This document shows, piece by piece, positions 1 through 9,086 of a stretch of 64,000 nt of DNA. How positions within the stretch are numbered: position 1 is the stretch's first letter; every line of letters begins with the position of its first letter. This DNA comes from Bradyrhizobium lablabi. Its GTDB lineage: Bacteria > Pseudomonadota > Alphaproteobacteria > Rhizobiales > Xanthobacteraceae. Under the pieces are notes generated by a model. That model ran no database searches. It was given only the letters and a program-made list of their open reading frames with translations, and was not told the DNA's origin. The stretch covers positions 148,125 to 212,124 of the forward strand of contig NZ_LLYB01000123.1 of assembly GCF_001440475.1 (NCBI RefSeq). The letters run 5' to 3'. The position numbers and the translations under genes were made by a program.

Positions 1-12
1 CCATCCTCACGG

Positions 13-336
13 TCAGTCGCGCTTGCGCGACGCCTTCTCCTCAAGCCCGGACATCGACGTCCGCTGCGCCAGCGCGGCCTCGACCTCCTCGAGCGTCACG
101 CCGCGCGACTTCAAAAGCACCAGCAGGTGAAATACGAGATCGGCGCTTTCGGCGATCAGATGGCCGCGGTCGTTCTCGATTGCCGCGATCACGGTCTCGA
201 CCGCCTCCTCGCCCAGCTTCTTGGCGCAGTGCTCCGCACCCTTGTCGAGCAGTTTGCGGGTGTAGGACGCCTCTCCTCCCGATGCGGCCCGTGCATCGAT
301 GGTGGCGGCCAGATCATGGATCGTGAAACGCGACAT
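13..336 (-). CDS. hisE: Phosphoribosyl-ATP pyrophosphatase HisE
   Basis: Second step of histidine synthesis: hydrolyses phosphoribosyl-ATP to phosphoribosyl-AMP in the cytoplasm. The 107-residue product has the compact all-alpha MazG-like form of HisE, with the metal-binding [10 protein letters not shown] segment near residue 40 and a downstream [10 protein letters not shown] helix. An in-frame TTG lies directly before the ATG at 336; I chose the ATG. It is the last gene seen in the minus-strand his operon, about 80 bases after hisF. HisI (cyclohydrolase) is not fused to it and is not in the window. Confidence 0.95.
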   Translation of the reverse strand: MSRFTIHDLAATIDARAASGGEASYTRKLLDKGAEHCAKKLGEEAVETVIAAIENDRGHLIAESADLVFHLLVLLKSRGVTLEEVEAALAQRTSMSGLEEKASRKRD

Positions 337-419
337 CAACCGAACTCAACACTCGCACCTGGCCCAAGGCCGCGGCGCCGTCCCGAACAGGGACTTAGCA
401 CTTTTGTGACAGGGAGTCG

Positions 420-1196
420 TCAGGGATCGAGCCGCATCGGCAGGCCGGCGCGGATCATGTGCTCCTTGGCTTGGCGTATGGTAAATTCGCCGAAGTGGAA
501 TATCGAGGCGGCCAGCACCGCGGTGGCGTGGCCCTCGCGGATGCCGTCGACGAGGTGGTCGAGATTACCGACGCCGCCGGAGGCAATGACCGGTACGGGA
601 ACACTGTCGGCGATGGCCTGCGTCAGCGGCAGGTCGAACCCCTGCCGCGTACCGTCGCGGTCCATCGAGGTCAGAAGGATCTCGCCGGCGCCGAGCGACA
701 CCACTTCCTGGGCGTATTCAATGGCGTCGATCCCGGTGGAGTTGCGGCCGCCATGGGTGAAGATCTCCCAACGGTCCGAGCCGCCGCCGCGCTTGACCCG
801 CTTGGCGTCGATCGCGACCACGATGCACTGCTCGCCGAACTTTTCGGCCGCCTGCTTGACGAATTCGCGGTTGGAGACGGCGGCCGAGTTGATCGACACC
901 TTGTCGGCGCCGGAGCGCAACAGCGTCTTGATATCGTCGATGGTGCGCACCCCGCCGCCGACCGTCACCGGCATGAAGCAGGCCTCCGCCGTGCGCCGCA
1001 CGACATCGAGCATGGTGCCACGGTTTTCGTGGGTGGCGGTGATGTCGAGGAAGCACAATTCGTCGGCGCCGGCGGCGTCATATGCAATCGCCGCTTCGAC
1101 GGGATCGCCGGCGTCGCGCAGGTCGACGAAGTTGACGCCCTTGACCACGCGACCGTCCTTGACGTCGAGACAGGGGATCACGCGAACCTTGAACAT
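420..1196 (-). CDS. hisF: Imidazole glycerol phosphate synthase cyclase subunit HisF
   Basis: With HisH it forms IGP synthase, turning PRFAR plus ammonia into imidazole glycerol phosphate and AICAR. The 258-residue TIM barrel is full length. The first catalytic aspartate is in [14 protein letters not shown] and the second in VAIDAKR about residue 130. Both phosphate-binding halves ([12 protein letters not shown] and [13 protein letters not shown]) are intact. It lies about 90 bases downstream of hisA, and a short palindromic repeat sits in that gap. Start ATG at 1196 matches the family N-terminus [11 protein letters not shown]. Confidence 0.97.
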   Translation of the reverse strand: MFKVRVIPCLDVKDGRVVKGVNFVDLRDAGDPVEAAIAYDAAGADELCFLDITATHENRGTMLDVVRRTAEACFMPVTVGGGVRTIDDIKTLLRSGADKVSINSAAVSNREFVKQAAEKFGEQCIVVAIDAKRVKRGGGSDRWEIFTHGGRNSTGIDAIEYAQEVVSLGAGEILLTSMDRDGTRQGFDLPLTQAIADSVPVPVIASGGVGNLDHLVDGIREGHATAVLAASIFHFGEFTIRQAKEHMIRAGLPMRLDP

Positions 1197-1210
1197 CGCA
1201 AATCTCCCAA

Positions 1211-1257
1211 AGCGTTTTCAAGCGAAGTGGGTACCGGTTTGCTTGAAGAAAACGCGT
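1211..1257. repeat. Short palindromic repeat, family A, copy 1
   Basis: A 47-base imperfect palindrome between hisF and hisA. It starts AGCGTTTTC, ends GAAAACGCGT, and has GAAGTGGGTACCGGTTT in the centre. A near-identical copy in the opposite orientation lies at 8438-8484. It matches my memory of the RPE-type palindromes of Bradyrhizobium and Rhodopseudomonas. It lies inside the his transcript, so it would form a stem-loop in the hisA-hisF intercistronic RNA. Confidence 0.8.
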
Positions 1258-1286
1258 CAAAACAAAAAAGAGGAAGAGCCATAGTT

Positions 1287-2039
1287 CTAACCATGGCTCT
1301 TCGTCGCGGCGCGCGCGTTGCGCATCAGCGTCAGCGCGGCGGCAGGATCGAGCCGACCGTCATAGAGCGCGCGGCCGGCAATGGCGCCGGCGAGTTTCTT
1401 GGCGCGCGGCTCCAGCAGCGCCTTGACGTCCTCGATGGACGCAAAACCGCCGGAGGCGATGACGGGGATCGAGATGCGCTCAGCGAGCGCAATGGTGGCA
1501 TCGAGGTTGAGGCCCTTCAACAGGCCGTCGCGGGCGATGTCGGTGAAGATGATCGCGGCGACGCCGGCGTCCTCAAACCGTTGCGCGATCTCGAGCGCAG
1601 TCACCTGCGAGGTTTCGGCCCAGCCTTCGACCGCGACCTTGCCGTCGCGCGCATCGAGCCCGACAGCGACGCGGCCGGGGAATTTTTTCGCGGTGCTCTT
1701 CACCAGCGCGGGATCACGCACCGCCGCGGTGCCGATGATGACGCGGGCGATGCCCTTGTCGAGCCAGGCTTCCACGGTTTTGAGATCGCGGATGCCGCCG
1801 CCGAGCTGCACCGGCATGGTGACGGCTTTCAGCATCGCCTCGACGGCGAGCGCATTCATCGGCTTGCCGGCAAAGGCGCCGTCGAGATCGACGACATGGA
1901 GATATTCGAATCCCTGCTCGGCGAACGAACGCGCCTGTGCCGCGGGATCGAGGTTGAACACGGTGGCGCGTGCCATGTCGCCCTGCTCGAGGCGCACGCA
2001 TTGGCCGTTTTTCAGGTCGACGGCGGGAAAGAGGATCAC
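1287..2039 (-). CDS. hisA: ProFAR isomerase HisA
   Basis: Isomerises ProFAR to PRFAR, the substrate of HisFH. The 250-residue half-barrel-repeat protein begins [16 protein letters not shown], with the catalytic aspartate in AVDLKNG and the second in the FTDIARDG loop near residue 130. The open frame extends far upstream, but the GTG at 2039 gives the family N-terminus and overlaps the hisH stop by four bases (GTGA), so translation is probably coupled. The C-terminus carries a short extra tail after LTLMRNAR. Confidence 0.96.
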   Translation of the reverse strand: MILFPAVDLKNGQCVRLEQGDMARATVFNLDPAAQARSFAEQGFEYLHVVDLDGAFAGKPMNALAVEAMLKAVTMPVQLGGGIRDLKTVEAWLDKGIARVIIGTAAVRDPALVKSTAKKFPGRVAVGLDARDGKVAVEGWAETSQVTALEIAQRFEDAGVAAIIFTDIARDGLLKGLNLDATIALAERISIPVIASGGFASIEDVKALLEPRAKKLAGAIAGRALYDGRLDPAAALTLMRNARAATKSHG

Positions 2040-2686
2040 GGCTTCCACTTCAGGAAATTCGAGATCAGGGCCAATCCAAACCGCTGGCTCTTCTCGGGGT
2101 GAAACTGCGTGCCGATGGCGGTGTCCTTGCCGACCATCGCCGTGACCGGCCCGCCGTAATCGGCGCGCGCCAGCACGTCGGCGTCGTTCGAGGCGTTGAG
2201 ATGGAACGAATGCACGAAATAGGCATGCAGGCCCTTCGGCCCGAGCGGCAGGCGTTCCAGCACCGGATGCTCGCGGAGCATGTCGAGCGTATTCCAGCCC
2301 ATGTGCGGGATCTTCAGGTTTTCCTCGCGCGGCGAGATCTTCTCGACGTCGCCCGCGATCCAGTTGAAGCCGTCGGTCGTGACATGCTCCTTGCCACGCG
2401 TCGCCATCAACTGCATGCCGACGCAGATGCCGAAGAACGGCCGCGCCTTGACACGCACCGCTTCGGTCATCGCTTCCAGCATGCCGTCCACGGCATCGAG
2501 GCCGCGGCGGCAATCGGCAAAGGCGCCGACGCCGGGCAGCACGATACGGTCGGCGCGAAACACCGCGTCCGGATCACGCGTCACCATGACCTTCTGCGGC
2601 TCTTCCATGCTCCGCGCGGCGCGCTCAAACGCCTTTGCCGCCGAGTGAAGATTGCCCGAGCCGTAATCGACGATCGCAACGGTCAT
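2036..2686 (-). CDS. hisH: Imidazole glycerol phosphate synthase glutaminase subunit HisH
   Basis: Class I glutamine amidotransferase that releases ammonia for HisF. At 216 residues it has the normal length. The nucleophile is the cysteine in [11 protein letters not shown] near residue 85, and the His-Glu pair is in [10 protein letters not shown] near the C-terminus. The start ATG at 2686, giving [12 protein letters not shown], overlaps the stop of the upstream DUF2628 gene by four bases (ATGA). Its stop overlaps the hisA start in the same way, so the three genes form a translationally coupled block. Confidence 0.97.
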   Translation of the reverse strand: MTVAIVDYGSGNLHSAAKAFERAARSMEEPQKVMVTRDPDAVFRADRIVLPGVGAFADCRRGLDAVDGMLEAMTEAVRVKARPFFGICVGMQLMATRGKEHVTTDGFNWIAGDVEKISPREENLKIPHMGWNTLDMLREHPVLERLPLGPKGLHAYFVHSFHLNASNDADVLARADYGGPVTAMVGKDTAIGTQFHPEKSQRFGLALISNFLKWKP

Positions 2687-3216
2687 CGCGGCCCTCCCGG
2701 CTCCGGAAACAGGCCGATGATCCCGCCTTGCGGCAGGGGCGGCGGTGGTTTGGAGAACGGCTGGCCAGGGACGTTGCGGGTCGGCGGCGGTCCGCCGCGA
2801 TCGACCGACCATTGGTCGTTGATCGGGCCGCGCGAACGGCCGGTCCAGCGTTCGAAGAAACGATGTTCGGCCGTCTCCTCATCCTCGGCGACGACGATAT
2901 CGAGCTGGCGCCATTTGCGCCGCGACAACGTCCAGCGCCGCAGGGTGGCCGCCTCGAATCCCATCAGGATGGAAAGCAGAACGTCGACGAGAAAGATCGT
3001 GCTGCGGCTCGCGCCCAGCGCCGACAGCCCGAACTGCACGGCGACCAGCAGGACAATCCAGCCGAGCAACGCCAGCCACAGCCGATGCCAGAGCAGCCAG
3101 ATCACGCCCGCGACCGCCGCCCAGAAATGGAAACCATCACGGACAAAGACGAACTTGTCGGTCGCCGAAGGATCGGCGCCGTTGGCCACGGGAGCATGCA
3201 CTGTGTAGACCGGCAT
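2683..3216 (-). CDS. DUF2628 membrane protein in the his operon
   Basis: A 177-residue protein beginning [13 protein letters not shown]. The central hydrophobic part (about residues 30-85) has three membrane segments in the typical DUF2628 pattern [20 protein letters not shown]. It is followed by a cytoplasmic-looking tail rich in proline and glycine. The function of DUF2628 proteins is unknown. It sits 38 bases after hisB and overlaps hisH by four bases, so it is co-translated with histidine enzymes although no step needs a membrane protein. The longer open frame to 3441 runs over hisB and is not used. Confidence 0.85.
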   Translation of the reverse strand: MPVYTVHAPVANGADPSATDKFVFVRDGFHFWAAVAGVIWLLWHRLWLALLGWIVLLVAVQFGLSALGASRSTIFLVDVLLSILMGFEAATLRRWTLSRRKWRQLDIVVAEDEETAEHRFFERWTGRSRGPINDQWSVDRGGPPPTRNVPGQPFSKPPPPLPQGGIIGLFPEPGGPR

Positions 3217-3254
3217 CGAACCTCTCCGCCGCGAACGAAAACGCGAACAAGAAA

Positions 3255-3848
3255 TCAGCCGCCGAGCTGACCCTTGGTGGAAGGCACTTCGCCTGCGTTG
3301 CGCGGATCGATCGCAACCGCGGCACGAAGCGCCCTCGCCAGACCCTTGAAACAGGATTCGGCGATATGATGGCTGTTCTCGCCATATAAGGTCTCGACGT
3401 GCAAAGTCACGCCGGCGTTGATGGTGAAGGCGTTGAACCATTCGCGTACCAGCTCGGTATCGAACTGGCCGACCTTGTCGCGCGGAAAATCGACCTTGAA
3501 TACCAGCACCGGCCGGCCCGAAATGTCGATCACGACGCGCGACAGCGTCTCGTCCATCGGCATGTGGATCGAGGCATAGCGGGTGATCCCGGCCATGGTG
3601 CCGAGCGCCTGCTTCACCGCCTGCCCGAGCGCGATGCCGACGTCCTCGGTGGTATGGTGGTGATCGACATGGAGGTCGCCGTCGGCCTTGACGGTGATGT
3701 CGATGCGGGAATGCCGGGCCAGCAGATCGAGCATATGGTCGAAAAAGCCGATACCGGTCGAAACCTTGGACACGCCTGACCCGTCGAGGTTCACCGCGAC
3801 CTCGACGTCGGTTTCCTTGGTCTTGCGCTTGATGGACGCTGTGCGCAT
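3255..3848 (-). CDS. hisB: Imidazoleglycerol-phosphate dehydratase HisB
   Basis: Dehydrates imidazole glycerol phosphate to imidazole acetol phosphate using two manganese ions. The 197-residue protein is the dehydratase alone; the phosphatase domain fused to it in enterobacteria is absent. Metal ligands are visible in [14 protein letters not shown] (about residue 70) and [16 protein letters not shown] (about residue 165). It is the first gene of the visible his operon, with 192 bases between its start and the divergent hslV. Confidence 0.97.
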   Translation of the reverse strand: MRTASIKRKTKETDVEVAVNLDGSGVSKVSTGIGFFDHMLDLLARHSRIDITVKADGDLHVDHHHTTEDVGIALGQAVKQALGTMAGITRYASIHMPMDETLSRVVIDISGRPVLVFKVDFPRDKVGQFDTELVREWFNAFTINAGVTLHVETLYGENSHHIAESCFKGLARALRAAVAIDPRNAGEVPSTKGQLGG

Positions 3849-4040
3849 GAAAACTGCTTCCCTTGGGCCGCTTGAGGGCCGAAAACGCGGCCCTTTTAAC
3901 AGGCCGATGTCACCTTCGCTACTGCGGGATGACGCTTACGGGACTGAACTTCGGCCTATGGTGACCGGAATCACGGTTGAAATGCCGCGATTGTAACCCT
4001 CCCCGCCAGCCCCTAAATCTGACGGGAACGAGGACAATCC

Positions 4041-4592
4041 ATGCAAGCATCTGAAAGCAACCTGCCGATCTGGCACGGCACCACGATTTTGACGGTCCGC
4101 AAGGGCGGCAAGGTGGTAATCGGCGGCGACGGCCAGGTCTCGATCGGCCAGACCGTCATCAAGGCCAACGCCAAAAAGGTCCGGAAAATCGGCAAGGGCG
4201 ACGTGATCGGCGGTTTCGCCGGGGCGACCGCCGACGCCTTCACCCTGTTCGAGCGGCTGGAAAGCAAGCTCGAGCAGTATCCGGGGCAATTGACCCGCGC
4301 AGCCGTCGAACTCGCCAAGGACTGGCGGACCGACCGTTACCTGCGCCGGCTGGAGGCGATGATGATCGTCGCCGACAAGGACGTGTCGCTGGTCCTGACC
4401 GGCACCGGCGACGTGCTGGAGCCGGAAGCGGGCGTGATGGCAATCGGCTCCGGCGGCAATTACGCGCTGGCCGCCGCCCGCGCCCTGGTCGAGACCGACA
4501 AGGACGCCGAGACCATCGTGCGCCGGGCGCTCGATATCGCCGCCGACATCTGCGTCTACACCAACCGGAACGTCACGATCGAAACGCTCTGA
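4041..4592 (+). CDS. hslV: ATP-dependent protease subunit HslV
   Basis: Proteolytic chamber of the HslUV (ClpQY) protease, a dodecamer with N-terminal threonine nucleophiles. The 183-residue protein has a propeptide of about 13 residues ([13 protein letters not shown]) before the Thr-Thr that becomes the mature N-terminus in [11 protein letters not shown]. The glycine-rich [14 protein letters not shown] segment is near residue 135. A GAGGA ribosome site precedes the ATG. It is the first gene of a plus-strand group ending in hslU, but two unrelated genes lie between the partners. Confidence 0.97.
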   Translation: MQASESNLPIWHGTTILTVRKGGKVVIGGDGQVSIGQTVIKANAKKVRKIGKGDVIGGFAGATADAFTLFERLESKLEQYPGQLTRAAVELAKDWRTDRYLRRLEAMMIVADKDVSLVLTGTGDVLEPEAGVMAIGSGGNYALAAARALVETDKDAETIVRRALDIAADICVYTNRNVTIETL

Positions 4593-4606
4593 GGGAGCCG
4601 CCGGTC

Positions 4607-5092
4607 ATGGCGCCGGACTATGCCTTCCGCCCGATGACGATGGCCGACCTGCCGCTCATTCGACGCTGGCTGGCCGAACCGCATGTCGTGCAGTGGTGGG
4701 GCGATCCTGTCGAACAGTACGACCTGGTCAGCGGCGATCTGAACGAACCGGCGATGGATCAGTTCATCGTCTCGGCCGGCGGCAGCGATTTCGCCTATCT
4801 GCAGTGCTACGACCTGACCGCCTGGAATTCCGGTTTTGGTCAGCACCCGAAAGGCACCCGCGGCATCGACCAGTTCATTGGAGCGCCCGACATGGTCGGA
4901 CGCGGGCATGGTTCGGCGTTCATTCGCGCCTTCGTTGACGCGCGCCTGAGCAACGGCGCACCGCGCATCGTGACCGATCCCGATCCAGCCAACACCCGAG
5001 CCGTTCGTGCCTACGCGAAAGCGGGCTTTGAAAAAGCTGGTATGGTCGATACACCTGATGGCCCCGCTCTATTGATGGTCCGCAACGCATGA
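4607..5092 (+). CDS. GNAT family N-acetyltransferase
   Basis: A 161-residue acetyltransferase resembling the AAC(6')/RimJ-type GNAT subgroup: N-terminal [20 protein letters not shown], the WWGDP turn, and the acetyl-CoA motif [12 protein letters not shown] near residue 100. The C-terminal [13 protein letters not shown] is the usual GNAT alpha-4 motif. AAC(6') enzymes acetylate aminoglycosides, but chromosomal relatives often have other substrates, so resistance should not be assumed. It starts 14 bases after hslV and ends overlapping the next gene by four bases. Confidence 0.85.
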   Translation: MAPDYAFRPMTMADLPLIRRWLAEPHVVQWWGDPVEQYDLVSGDLNEPAMDQFIVSAGGSDFAYLQCYDLTAWNSGFGQHPKGTRGIDQFIGAPDMVGRGHGSAFIRAFVDARLSNGAPRIVTDPDPANTRAVRAYAKAGFEKAGMVDTPDGPALLMVRNA

Positions 5093-5697
5093 GCTCGACC
5101 AGCATCGACAAGGCATCCTTGCTCCGCAGCCTTTCAGGCTGGCAGTGGCTGTCAATCGCGATCGGCATCCTCGCGGCCCAGGCCGCGATCCTGTACGGGA
5201 TGGGACGCCTGCCGATCTGCGCCTGCGGCTATGTCAAGCTCTGGCACGGCGTGGTGCAGAGTTCGGAAAACTCCCAGCACATCGCCGACTGGTACACGCT
5301 GTCGCACATCCTGCACGGCATCCTGTTCTATGGCGCGGCCTTCCTTGCCTTCCCTCGCCTCGCCTGGCAGGGACGCCTGATCCTTGCCATGCTGGTGGAG
5401 GGCGGCTGGGAACTGGTCGAGAATTCCGACTGGATCATCAACCGCTACCGCGCCGCCACGATCTCGCTGGATTACTTTGGCGATACTATCGTCAACTCGA
5501 TCTCCGATTCACTTGCGATGATCGGCGGCTTCCTGCTGGCAAAAAAGCTGCCGGTGGCCGCCACCGTAGCGCTTGCACTGCTGTTCGAGCTCGTCATGGC
5601 GCTGCATATTCGCGATAATCTGACGCTCAACATCATTATGCTGATTCACCCCTTCGAGGCGATCAAGCTATGGCAAAGTGGGCCGCCGATCATCTGA
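5089..5697 (+). CDS. DUF2585 (UPF0314) membrane protein
   Basis: A 202-residue polytopic membrane protein with about five hydrophobic helices. Typical DUF2585 features are the [15 protein letters not shown] segment near residue 40, the HILHG pair and [18 protein letters not shown] near residue 105. The function is unknown. Its ATG overlaps the stop of the acetyltransferase (ATGA) and hslU follows 52 bases after its stop, so it is probably co-transcribed with the protease genes. Confidence 0.85.
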   Translation: MSSTSIDKASLLRSLSGWQWLSIAIGILAAQAAILYGMGRLPICACGYVKLWHGVVQSSENSQHIADWYTLSHILHGILFYGAAFLAFPRLAWQGRLILAMLVEGGWELVENSDWIINRYRAATISLDYFGDTIVNSISDSLAMIGGFLLAKKLPVAATVALALLFELVMALHIRDNLTLNIIMLIHPFEAIKLWQSGPPII

Positions 5698-5749
5698 TCT
5701 GCCTCACCTCCGGCTTGTTCTCGCAACATTGGACGCTTACCTAGAACAT

Positions 5750-7051
5750 ATGACCGACTTTTCTCCCCGTGAAATCGTCTCCGAACTCGACCGCTTCATT
5801 GTCGGCCAGGCCGACGCCAAGCGCGCGGTATCGATCGCACTGCGGAACCGCTGGCGGCGGCTGCAACTCACCGGCTCGCTTCGCGAAGAAGTGCTGCCGA
5901 AGAACATCCTGATGATCGGGCCGACCGGCGTCGGCAAGACCGAGATCGCGCGACGGCTGGCGAAACTCGCCGGTGCGCCGTTCCTCAAGGTCGAGGCGAC
6001 AAAATTCACTGAGGTCGGCTATGTCGGCCGCGACGTCGAGCAGATCATCCGCGATCTCGTCGAGGTCGCGATCATCCAGGTGCGCGAGCGCAAGCGCAAG
6101 GACGTACAGGCCCGCGCGCAGCTCGCCGCCGAGGAACGCGTGCTGGATGCGCTGGTCGGACCGGCGTCGAGCCCTGCAACCCGCGACTCCTTCCGCAAGA
6201 AGCTGCGCGCCGGCGAGCTCAACGACAAGGAAATCGAGATCGAGACGCAATCCTCCGGAGGCATGCCGATGTTCGAAATTCCGGGCATGCCCGGCGCGCA
6301 GATGGGCGCGATTTCGATCGGCGATATCTTCGGCAAACTGGGCGGACGCACCAAGACCCGCCGCCTGACGGTGGAAGGCTCGCACGAGATTCTCGTCAAC
6401 GAGGAATCCGACAAGCTGCTCGACAACGACCAGCTCGTGCTGGAAGCGATCGCCGCGGTCGAGAACAACGGCATCGTGTTCCTCGACGAGATCGACAAGA
6501 TCTGCGTGCGGGAAAACCGCCTCGGCGGCGACGTCTCGCGCGAGGGCGTGCAGCGCGACCTGCTGCCGCTGATCGAAGGCACGACGGTCATGACCAAGCA
6601 CGGCGTGGTCAAGACCGACCACATCCTGTTCATCGCCTCGGGCGCGTTCCACATCGCAAAGCCCTCGGACCTGTTGCCGGAGTTACAGGGCCGCCTGCCG
6701 ATCCGCGTCGAGCTGGAGGCGCTGAGCCGCGACGACATGCGCCGCATCCTGACCGAGCCGGAGGCGTCGCTGATCAAGCAATACGTCGCGCTGATGCAGA
6801 CCGAGGGCGTCACGCTCGACATCACAGACGGCGCCATCGACGCGCTGGCGGACATCGCCGTCGCCGTCAATTCAACGGTCGAGAACATCGGCGCGCGGCG
6901 GCTGCAGACAGTGATGGAGCGCGTGCTCGACGAGATTTCCTTCGCGGCGCCGGATCGCCATGGCGAGACCATCAAGGTCGACGCCGACTATGTGCAGAAG
7001 CACATCGGCGACCTTGCCAAGAACTCGGATCTGAGCCGGTTTATCTTGTAG
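5750..7051 (+). CDS. hslU: HslU ATPase of the HslUV protease
   Basis: AAA+ unfoldase that feeds substrates to HslV. The 433-residue protein has Walker A GPTGVGKT at residues 57-64, Walker B in VFLDEIDKI near residue 245, and the C-terminal LSRFIL tail that docks into HslV. I chose the ATG at 5750 ([16 protein letters not shown]), the family N-terminus, over an earlier in-frame start inside the DUF2585 gene. A putative cytoplasmic substrate-binding I-domain occupies about residues 110-220. Confidence 0.97.
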   Translation: MTDFSPREIVSELDRFIVGQADAKRAVSIALRNRWRRLQLTGSLREEVLPKNILMIGPTGVGKTEIARRLAKLAGAPFLKVEATKFTEVGYVGRDVEQIIRDLVEVAIIQVRERKRKDVQARAQLAAEERVLDALVGPASSPATRDSFRKKLRAGELNDKEIEIETQSSGGMPMFEIPGMPGAQMGAISIGDIFGKLGGRTKTRRLTVEGSHEILVNEESDKLLDNDQLVLEAIAAVENNGIVFLDEIDKICVRENRLGGDVSREGVQRDLLPLIEGTTVMTKHGVVKTDHILFIASGAFHIAKPSDLLPELQGRLPIRVELEALSRDDMRRILTEPEASLIKQYVALMQTEGVTLDITDGAIDALADIAVAVNSTVENIGARRLQTVMERVLDEISFAAPDRHGETIKVDADYVQKHIGDLAKNSDLSRFIL

Positions 7052-7066
7052 CCGAGGACTAACGCC

Positions 7067-7172
7067 GTAGCCCGGATGGAGCCAACGGGTCGCGCGAATG
7101 CGCGCCCGATGACAGCTCCGCGAAATACGGGACGGTGATTATACGGATTACGCCTCGCTTCATCTGGGCTAC
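7067..7172. repeat. Inverted-end repeat, family D, copy 1
   Basis: About 106 bases bounded by GTAGCCCGGATGGAGC and its near reverse complement GCTTCATCTGGGCTAC. A second element with the same ends is at 56920-57009. The interior differs, so only the ends and stem are conserved. It follows hslU by 15 bases and could fold into a long hairpin. It resembles non-coding palindromic units common in Bradyrhizobium genomes. Confidence 0.75.
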
Positions 7173-7308
7173 ATTCCCCTGACCATAGGAATCTATTGTG
7201 GGCTTCGGCTGAGGCCGATATTCCGTTTGCGACCACTGCCGGTGGTTATGGGGGGCCCTGCGCCCGTGCGCAATTGCGCACCAGCCGGGGACAAGGGGCT
7301 GGGCGACT

Positions 7309-8433
7309 ATGAACCTGCGCATCCGGGAAAAGCCGTGGCGCTTGATGCTTGTCATCAATGCCGCCGTGCTATTCGGGGTATTCCTGCACAAGATCTCGCT
7401 GCCGCCTTACGTCCCCTATATCCATCTGCTGGTCGATTATCATTTCGGCTTCACCAAGCGCGCGCTGATCGGCGCGATCGTCTCGCTGTTTACGGCGAAG
7501 GTGCCGCTGTGGCTGGTGTTCGGGCTCGGCGGCGCGGTCTGGCTGGTCACGGCCGGACTGTTCGTTCATCTGTTCCGGAGGACGTTCGATTTTGATGAGA
7601 AGCATCTGCCGCTGTTCGTGTTCATGGCGGGCTCGCCGTTCTTCCTGAAGAATTTCATGCACACGCTCGGGCATTTCGACATCTATGGCTGCCTGTTCGC
7701 GATCTGCCTGCTCCTGCTACCGGCGCGTTCGCTGGCCTATGTGCTGCTCGCGGCGACGTTCTCGGCCATCCTCATTCTGATCCACCACATTCATCTTCTG
7801 ATGTATGTCCCGACCATCGCCGTCATCGTGGTGCTGCGCCACTATCTCGTTTACGGAACGCGCCGACAAAATGCGGCGGTTGGCATCGCTTCGCTGGCCG
7901 GCGTCGGTGCACTGTTCATCGCTGCGCAGTTCTACGGCACGATTCCGGTGCCGGAGGCTGAGTTCGTCGCGCATCTGCAGGACAGAATGGCCGACCCGTC
8001 GCAAACGAAGCTGCTGAGCTTTGGCTATATCTGGTACCAGCCGCTCGCGAAGGAGATTCTCGATACCTGGCAGCGCCTGCCGCACAATCTGCTCGGCATG
8101 CCGGTGTTTGCGCTCCTGATCTGGCTGCACACGCCGCTCTGGCGATATTTTCGCAATCTGATCGCCGTGCTTGCCGTCGACGCCCATCGCAACATTGTCA
8201 CCGCCGCAATTATCGTGGTCAGCTTCGGCTATCTCGTCATGTTCGCGATCGTGTTCGATTATTCCAGGTGGATTTCGAATTGGGCAGTGTGCCTGTTCCT
8301 GATCCTGCATGCAGTGAAAATGCTGCCGACTTCAAAGGACACGCCGCCGATATCGGCTGACGATCGGAAGGCGGCTGTGTTCGGCTGGATCGTGACGCTG
8401 ATCCCGCGCGTCGGCATCGTGCGGCCATTTTAA
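7309..8433 (+). CDS. Polytopic membrane protein of unknown function
   Basis: A 374-residue protein with about nine to ten hydrophobic helices spread over its whole length, starting with a short basic N-terminus (MNLRIREKPWR). I do not recognise a family. The alternation of long membrane helices with a polar loop near residues 205-250 recalls integral-membrane glycan or lipid-carrier enzymes, but no catalytic motif stands out. No neighbour suggests a role: it stands alone between hslU and a convergent smr gene. Confidence 0.7.
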   Translation: MNLRIREKPWRLMLVINAAVLFGVFLHKISLPPYVPYIHLLVDYHFGFTKRALIGAIVSLFTAKVPLWLVFGLGGAVWLVTAGLFVHLFRRTFDFDEKHLPLFVFMAGSPFFLKNFMHTLGHFDIYGCLFAICLLLLPARSLAYVLLAATFSAILILIHHIHLLMYVPTIAVIVVLRHYLVYGTRRQNAAVGIASLAGVGALFIAAQFYGTIPVPEAEFVAHLQDRMADPSQTKLLSFGYIWYQPLAKEILDTWQRLPHNLLGMPVFALLIWLHTPLWRYFRNLIAVLAVDAHRNIVTAAIIVVSFGYLVMFAIVFDYSRWISNWAVCLFLILHAVKMLPTSKDTPPISADDRKAAVFGWIVTLIPRVGIVRPF

Positions 8434-8437
8434 CTCG

Positions 8438-8484
8438 ACGCGTCTTCTTTACGCGAACCGGTATCCACTTCGCTCGAAAACGCT
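8438..8484. repeat. Short palindromic repeat, family A, copy 2
   Basis: Reverse-complement copy of the 1211-1257 element, with only a few differences, including the same central GGTATCCACTTCGCTCGAAA region read from the other strand. It lies in the 56-base gap between two convergent genes, where it may serve as a bidirectional transcription-end hairpin. Confidence 0.8.
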
Positions 8485-8489
8485 ACGGC

Positions 8490-9086
8490 TTAGAACCGCG
8501 CCCGCCGCACCCGGACGTACAAGGCGCCCTCGCCGCCATGGCCGATATGGGCTTCCTCGAAGCCGACCACCAGCGAGCGGAATTCCGGCAGGCCGAGCCA
8601 TTGCGGCACCTGGCGGCGAAGCACGCCGCGTTCGGATTCCGCGCCCATCTTGCCCTTGCCGGTAATGATCAGGACGAAGGTCAGCCCGTCATGATGGGCA
8701 CGCTGCAGAAAGCCGAGCAGCGCGCGATGCGCCCGCGTCTGCGTCATGCCATGCAAATCGAGCCTTGCATCGATCTCCTTGCGGCCGCGCGACAGATGCG
8801 ATCGCTCGCGGCGACCGATCGGCGCCAGCGGCGGTGGCTCCGGCTTTGCAGGCAGAACAATTCGCGCCGGCGCGACATGCTTTGGCGTCGCGGCGGGTTT
8901 GGGTGCGATTTTGGCATTGGCTTCGGTTGAAGCAACCGACGGCTTCGCGACGCGGTGGCGCTTGCGCAGCGGCTTGACCTGTTTGGCGACGCTCTCCCAC
9001 AGCACGCGCTCCTCTTCGCTGAGGCTGCGCTTGCGTCGTGGCGGCTCCGGCAGTTCGGGTATCAAGCTGGAAGAACGGCGCTTCAT
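8490..9086 (-). CDS. Smr-domain protein
   Basis: A 198-residue protein with a charged, proline/alanine-rich N-terminal half and a C-terminal Smr (small MutS-related) domain from about residue 105. Visible Smr motifs are LDLHGMTQTRAH and the ITGKGKMG loop. Smr domains bind or nick branched nucleic acids or, in other lineages, act on RNA; the substrate here is unknown. Its ATG overlaps the mltA stop by four bases, making it the third gene of a timA-mltA-smr transcript. Confidence 0.88.
   Translation of the reverse strand: MKRRSSSLIPELPEPPRRKRSLSEEERVLWESVAKQVKPLRKRHRVAKPSVASTEANAKIAPKPAATPKHVAPARIVLPAKPEPPPLAPIGRRERSHLSRGRKEIDARLDLHGMTQTRAHRALLGFLQRAHHDGLTFVLIITGKGKMGAESERGVLRRQVPQWLGLPEFRSLVVGFEEAHIGHGGEGALYVRVRRARF

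Noticed and set aside
127-1284. Plus-strand frame of 385 residues opposite hisE and hisF
   Set aside because: Shadow of the his genes; the composition is typical of antisense frames in GC-rich DNA.
2687-3441. Extended start for the DUF2628 gene inside hisB
   Set aside because: The extension is an out-of-frame reading of hisB; the family N-terminus is at 3216.
4607-5092. Aminoglycoside resistance gene
   Set aside because: The AAC(6') likeness is only at family level and the gene is embedded in a core operon, so resistance is not supported.
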